Source of the DNA: Atopsyche davidsoni
Lineage: Eukaryota > Arthropoda > Insecta > Trichoptera > Hydrobiosidae
Length of the DNA stretch: 64,000 bases
Direction: 5' to 3'
Assembly: GCA_022113835.1 (NCBI GenBank)
Contig: JAILWY010000010.1
Coordinates: 11,767,501 to 11,831,500 of the forward strand
The notes below the pieces were generated by a model. That model did not search any database, was not told the origin of the DNA, and saw only the letters and a program-made list of their open reading frames with translations. The translations under genes were made by a program, and so were the position numbers. Positions 60,301 to 64,000 of the stretch are shown piece after piece; the stretch's first letter is position 1; every line of letters starts with the position of its first letter.

Positions 60301-62839
60301 CTACTGAGAATAGGGTAATAATTTGTGTAGACACATTTATCTTTTATTCAACAATATAATATGTTGTATAGACCATACTAAAATTATACATCCCAGGGGG
60401 TAAAAATTGCTTATCTTTGGGGAAAAAACCATACAAGGGAGGGGGGAGGCATGTTACGCTGTCTACCAACCGCCGCTACGCGTGCGCAAATTATAATATA
60501 AATATTTATTTTCTTATAGACACATTTGAACAAAATACTAATAACTCTCTCTCTCTGTGTGCGTCTCTCTCGCTCTCTCTCTGTGTGCGTGTGTGTACAT
60601 GCTTGTACACATAAAGCGAATGTCTCAATTAGTAATTTGAACACTGCAAAGCATTTTATTTTTAAATAGTTTTCGCAGCAATCAAAGAACGTTGTAACGT
60701 TTTATAGTAACTTCATTTAAGTACGCACAAATCCAATTGAAACAATCCAGCACCACTTGGGGTAGAGGGGGAACCTGCTGATGAGAGCATCCTTTTACAA
60801 TCTCTATGCGTTATACCTTTTTGTGGACATGTTTTACATCGAATTCTCTAAAAATCTCACAGTTTGTTTAAATTATTTTTATATCACATAAAAAAACTGG
60901 TGATATGTCATACGTGTGGTTGGGCACTACGCGAAACAATACAATTAATCAATAAAGTGCTATCAGCAATTTTTTTCTCAATTTTTTTTCTTCGATAAAA
61001 GCGTCATTAAGGCGATAAAGGTTTCATAGGCGTCCATTTTATGTAACCATACCGTATCAAAAATGGACGCCAATGGGTATTATATCGAAAAATAGCCTAT
61101 ACACGGTGTAATTAGTTGTTAGGTTTGTTGCTACGCGTGTAGTGCGCTTTTGGTGATTTTCCGTTGATGTCACTAATGATGATTTGTTTCTGTCATCTAA
61201 GACAATAACTTCTCCTTCTGAATTAATGACCATACTATAACAGCAAAATCATTTACTGAATCACAAATTTTTTTTTTTTGTTAAAATAAAATTGGTTTTT
61301 AGTTATTACAAAGTAATGCTTCCTGATAACACATTGAAGTGATTATTGTATAGTATAACATATAATTTAAATAATTTTATTCGTAGCATTTAATCTGTAG
61401 TATAATATTTTCTAGTTAAAACTGGATTGATTCTACTTTCCGAGTCGCGTACGCTCCAGGGTTATCCCGAGTAAAAAGAGAAATTTATAATAGAAGTAAA
61501 ATGAATTTCGGTTCGGGCTCAGTACTTACGCAGTGAGTGTTCCTCCCACTTAAAGACAATGCACCAATATGGGTCTTTAGGCACTCGATTCTTGACGGCC
61601 AGGATGTCGCAGAGGTCGCTGGCACGTAAGTCGGGCTGGATCAACACCTTTTCGAATGTCATATCGTTGTTGAAGAACTGCAACAGCACCTGCAAACATT
61701 ACGAGCTTCACATTTCAGGCATCAAACTCAACAGATAGAAGCCATTGGACTACTTTTTTTAAAAGTTTTTCCTCTTGGATTTTTGTAGCCGCAGCTCCAC
61801 ATCGACCACGCGGGTTGAACCTTTCACTTGACTAATCAACGAACAAGGTCTCGAATACTAAATGCTGGTATTCGTATTAGTGCGCACCGATGCACCAGCT
61901 CCGAGCCAATACCAAAAGAAAGAATCGTTGTTCGTTATGGAGATGCTGTAACACAATCGTTTCTCGAAAGATTTTTATTTTGAAAAATATACGTTACTAA
62001 AATTAGGTTGCTTGTGGCTGTTTTTTTTTTATTTTTTCGAAGTCGAAAAGTAATCTTATATGTAATTTTTTTAAAAATATTAAACTTAACCCGTATTCAA
62101 AAACTTGATAGCCTTGAAATATACTTACACCAATATCTTATATGCGTACATCTATTGTGCTAACGGCGTATCGTAGCCTCGTGTCATATTTTATAATATT
62201 AATTTAATAACTTTTACTACGTTTAATTAAAGTATTGTTATAAAAAAAACGAAGACTGTAGAAAAAAAGAAGTTAATTAATATTACAAAAACCTGACTTC
62301 ACATGATGATCTACCGAAAGTATGTACGATTAGTAAGAATAGCTCCAGGATGGCCCCAGCATAGGGAACAAAACGTCGAAAATTTCAACAATAAACGCAG
62401 CCCAACGCCCAAGAAAAAAACATGAATAATACTAAAATTTATTTCTGACAAATATAAAAGAGACGCTATTGTCTGGTATAGTTATACTATACATTCACTA
62501 ATAACTGACACCACAAAACAATAATGGTTAAAAATAGCAATTTAAGATAATTATATCTAAATCGATTGTGTAGCTTTACTCTTATAATCTATTTTTCCAA
62601 ATGTGTGACTTAATCAAATTATTGATTAATTAACTTTTCCAAAGTTCAATTAATCAATAATTAAGGCACCCTAGTGAGTTCACATCCACGGTCACTTACA
62701 GGTATTACAGTCTCTTCGGCGAGGGAGAAGGCTCGCGAGCTGCTGGGCAAACCCTGCTCCGACGCCGCGTCCAGCTCCTGGATGAGACGCCGGTAGCCAC
62801 CCGAGCAGCAGCAGCGGGTGTGGGGGAACAGGCACCACA
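57059..62839 (-). CDS. GRB7/GRB10/GRB14-family adaptor (11 exons, 5' end missing)
   Basis: Eleven minus-strand exons join with consistent phases into at least 529 codons ending TGA at 57059-57061. Vertebrate GRB14 is about 540 residues, so little is missing. Order: a ubiquitin-like RA domain (FNNDMTFEKVLIQPDLRASD, DLCDILAVKNRVPKDPYWCI), the RSLEDHEDV linker typical of the family, and a PH domain over four exons. The BPS segment follows (VAMDFTGCVGRIVDDPLEAQ), then SH2 (QPWFHQDMTRDRAAALV, FLVRES with the phosphotyrosine-binding Arg, QLIEFYQLNKGALGCQLTEF). These adaptors bind activated insulin/EGF-type receptors through BPS and SH2 and dampen or route signalling at the membrane. Lamellipodin/Pico-type proteins share RA-PH but lack BPS and SH2, so they are excluded. 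An exon for residue 1 is not seen. Confidence 0.9.
57453..57566 (-). CDS. Adaptor exon: start of SH2
   Basis: 114 bp, phase 2 to 2, PTGFPLPSVAYLNQPWFHQD then MTRDRAAALVKGTNHEE. The QPWFH start of SH2 is clear. Confidence 0.9.
57662..57795 (-). CDS. Adaptor exon: BPS region
   Basis: 134 bp, phase 0 to 2. HVAMDFTGCVGRIVDDPLEA then QQIANEGGHHCRQIWR matches the family's AMDFSG...VI-x-NP-x-EA...EEG-x-x-WR segment, the receptor-kinase inhibitory BPS. Confidence 0.9.
58150..58245 (-). CDS. Adaptor exon: PH-BPS linker
   Basis: 96 bp, phase 0 to 0, YKDQLFLNIQDFKKHLRDSM and on. Aligns with the YG-x-QLYQN segment that follows PH in the family. Confidence 0.82.
58482..58675 (-). CDS. Adaptor exon: PH domain part 3 with a polar insert
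   Basis: 194 bp, phase 1 to 0. A low-complexity stretch (EKTSNEDTTNNKGNGIKNEN) precedes IIINFSTEAELCAWESALRI, the last PH strand and C-terminal helix with its invariant Trp. Confidence 0.87.
59039..59195 (-). CDS. Adaptor exon: PH domain part 2
   Basis: 157 bp, phase 0 to 1, encodes EKQICEINHINSIMVYTVCK, then the CIIPCAF strand, then a Lys/Asp-rich end (DDKIDSDKSDIKTL). Confidence 0.83.
59540..59665 (-). CDS. Adaptor exon: PH domain part 1
   Basis: 126 bp, phase 0 to 0. Encodes DAPYKYPQLKADALV and DDNWDWRHVATYEGLISITS, corresponding to the W-x-x-x-Y/F and GL-x-x-S strands of PH. Confidence 0.83.
59805..59838. repeat. Perfect 16-bp hairpin in an adaptor intron
   Basis: AATTAGGACAAGTCTA and TAGACTTGTCCTAATT with a 2-base loop. 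In the pre-mRNA it starts 25 nt after the donor of exon 59864-59941. Confidence 0.92.
59864..59941 (-). CDS. Adaptor exon: linker before PH
   Basis: 78 bp, phase 0 to 0, encodes IISEVSTIFFDYVTSAQSSA and SSVKIG. The donor GGG|GTAAGA is followed 25 nt later by a perfect 16-bp hairpin in the intron. Confidence 0.8.
60024..60151 (-). CDS. Adaptor exon: RA-PH linker
   Basis: 128 bp, phase 1 to 0. Begins RSLEDHEDVLEAYRWFVHLT; the LEDHE block is a family hallmark. It continues KLFFNRNENKYNVFLKPQ, similar to the family's RKNYAKYEFF segment. Confidence 0.88.
60152..61529. other. Adaptor intron with MITE and CT/GT tract
   Basis: Intron between the RA and linker exons. Contains a (CT)n/(GT)n-rich tract at about 60546-60600 and a MITE at 60924-61150. 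Confidence 0.7.
60924..61150. mobile_element. Diverged fold-back MITE in an adaptor intron
   Basis: The right end TTTGTTGCTACGCGTGTAGT matches the family at 34397. An inner perfect 12-bp inverted repeat (GGCGTCCATTTT 61029-61040, AAAATGGACGCC 61060-61071) corresponds to the family's GCGTCC/GGACGC core. Confidence 0.6.
61530..61689 (-). CDS. Adaptor exon: RA domain
   Basis: 160 bp, phase 0 to 1, acceptor ATGTTTGCAG, donor CTGC|GTAAGTAC. Encodes VLLQFFNNDMTFEKVLIQPD through the ASDLCDIL helix to FKWEEHSL. Confidence 0.88.
61690..62699. other. Adaptor intron
   Basis: AT-rich intron between the N-terminal and RA exons. AAAAGAGACGCTATTGTCTGG near 62456 is another scrap of the MITE family. Nothing else recognised. 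Confidence 0.6.
62700..62839 (-). CDS. Adaptor exon: N-terminal region and start of RA
   Basis: Acceptor TTTGTCTGTCCAG, donor ACCT|GTAAGT, entering with two bases (phase 1) and leaving in phase 0. Encodes WCLFPHTRCCC through YRRLIQELDAASEQ to SLAEETVIP, whose last residues form the first RA strand. An upstream exon must exist. Confidence 0.8.
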
Positions 62840-64000
62840 CTGGACAGACAAACAGACCCTCACAGTCCACCCGTACTCCGTAAAAAGAAAACTGTCCCCA
62901 ACTACAAGAACTTTAAATATATTTAAGCAGATCTAAATATTTCGGCATTCTGTTAATATATATTTAGGATGGTTGGCATTGCTCTAAACATGGATCGTAA
63001 ACATATTGCAGAAAATATTTTCGTGATTCGCTCAGCAATTGAACCGCAACGCAAACTATAACACAGCCAGACTGCCGCTAAAGCAACGCCAATGAGACTT
63101 AAGTTTGAACTGACCGCTCGCAGTGACATATCATATACATATTTTGAATAAAAATACTTTAATGATTTATCCACATGCTATGTTTTATTGGTGACTGGTT
63201 TCGCCAACCTTTCACGTTGGCATTATCAAACGAATTAAGGTCATAATTCAATGTGGGGAAAAATCACAAAAGTACACATTAAAATGGAATTCCACCGAGT
63301 ACTCTCTGTCAATAATATTAAATATCATATATATATATATATATAACGACGCGACGAAGAAAAACAATCGTTTTTTTTTACTGGCGTGTACCATGTTTTT
63401 GAGACGAACTGTTGGCCAGTTAGGCCAGCTGGTACTTGTCGGCACCGAGGGGCTTCGGAGGACGATGCGTCGTCACCGCTCACTGGTTTCAGTCCGTTAT
63501 TGGAAACCTTTCGGAAGTGATTCAGAGATGGCAGTCTGAAACGCCCACAGTCCTGGCTCCGCCCTTGCGGCGAGGAGAGAGAAGGCGAACAGCACAGCGC
63601 GCGAGCAAGTGAGAGCATAGAAAGGCGAGGGAGTCTTTTGGTTTGCTAATCTTTATCGTTTTATTTTAATTTAACAAGGTCCGCTGTTTATAAAAAAAAA
63701 TTATATATTACAGCTCTTAAGCAAAAAAAAACAGCTACACTGTAAAAGAAAAGCAGGCTTTGGCAGACTACACTACAGCGGTTTGCAGTATTTAGTGTCT
63801 GAGCCCACGGCTTTGTGATTGAAAGAAAAATACATCATATAAATTAAAACGGATATCATCATTTTAAAACACTCAAAAATATCTGCTTAGTTACAAAACG
63901 AGTCGTTCATTCTTTCAAATCGCAGAGAATTATGAGTGTGATCAAATTATTAATCAATCTATTTTAATATTCCCCACCAACGTGTTATCAAGTTGGCCCC
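62840..64000. other. 5' flank or intron of the adaptor gene
   Basis: Should contain the next upstream intron. Holds the Penelope-like tail (63180-63313), a (TA)n tract (63328-63345) and a GC-rich block (63370-63620) open on the minus strand. No splice donor in phase 1 could be matched to exon 62700-62839, so the first exon is left open. Confidence 0.4.
63180..63313 (-). mobile_element. Penelope-like element tail with hammerhead-like core, copy b
   Basis: A 48-bp minus-strand block with TTGATAAT, GCCAAC/GTTGGC stem and GAAACCAGTCACCAATAAAA is identical to copy a at 30062-30109. Upstream, both also share GAGTACT, GGT and GAATTCCATTTTAAT. The section between differs in length. Confidence 0.55.

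Noticed and set aside
63325..63618. Minus-strand 97-codon open frame as first exon of the adaptor
   Set aside because: No donor in the needed phase before the frame runs into a (TA)n tract, and its end abuts the Penelope-like tail.
1..64000. tRNA, rRNA, snRNA genes and CRISPR arrays
   Set aside because: No cloverleaf with matching A and B boxes, no conserved rRNA block and no spaced direct-repeat array was found; CRISPR is not expected in an animal genome.

Overview
The window reads as an insect nuclear chromosome, not a bacterium or phage. It is strongly AT-rich, has short exons with GT/AG introns, many (TA)n tracts, GC-rich promoter-like islands, and dense relics of cut-and-paste DNA transposons and Penelope-like elements. 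The gene content (a grindelwald-type TNF receptor and a GRB7/10/14 adaptor) fits an insect. Lepidoptera is plausible, but the order cannot be fixed from sequence alone.

1-7.5 kb is a transposon graveyard. A hAT element (479-2135) is interrupted by a piggyBac-like element (660-1673), and a second, longer piggyBac-like element lies at 5399-7470. Both piggyBac elements have TTAA at each end and broken transposase reading frames. 8-24 kb holds the 3' end of an unrecognised minus-strand gene: four phase-compatible exons at 12.5, 9.95, 9.4 and 8.1 kb, one of them only 16 nt, plus a weaker exon at 23.7 kb. The same stretch has GC-rich islands with short tandem arrays and a third piggyBac relic (18010-18474). 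24-41 kb is mostly non-coding: a minus-strand terminal exon with a membrane segment (28.15 kb), a plus-strand terminal exon (34.15 kb), a hAT MITE with a perfect 8-bp target duplication, a family of fold-back MITEs, hammerhead-like Penelope tails and a 100-bp perfect palindrome.

41.4-49.3 kb is the best-supported plus-strand gene. Four coding exons give a 266-residue single-pass receptor with a signal peptide and one eight-cysteine domain, matching insect Grindelwald, the TNF/Eiger receptor upstream of JNK. 57.06-62.84 kb is a convergent minus-strand gene. Eleven exons with consistent phases encode at least 529 residues in the order RA-like, PH, BPS, SH2, which is a GRB7/GRB10/GRB14-family adaptor acting at receptor tyrosine kinases. 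Its first exon was not found in the window. The two genes are tail to tail, separated by about 7.8 kb of AT-rich sequence that should include both 3' UTRs. Nothing shows that the two proteins act together beyond both being membrane-proximal signalling components.

No tRNA, rRNA, CRISPR array or operon structure was seen.
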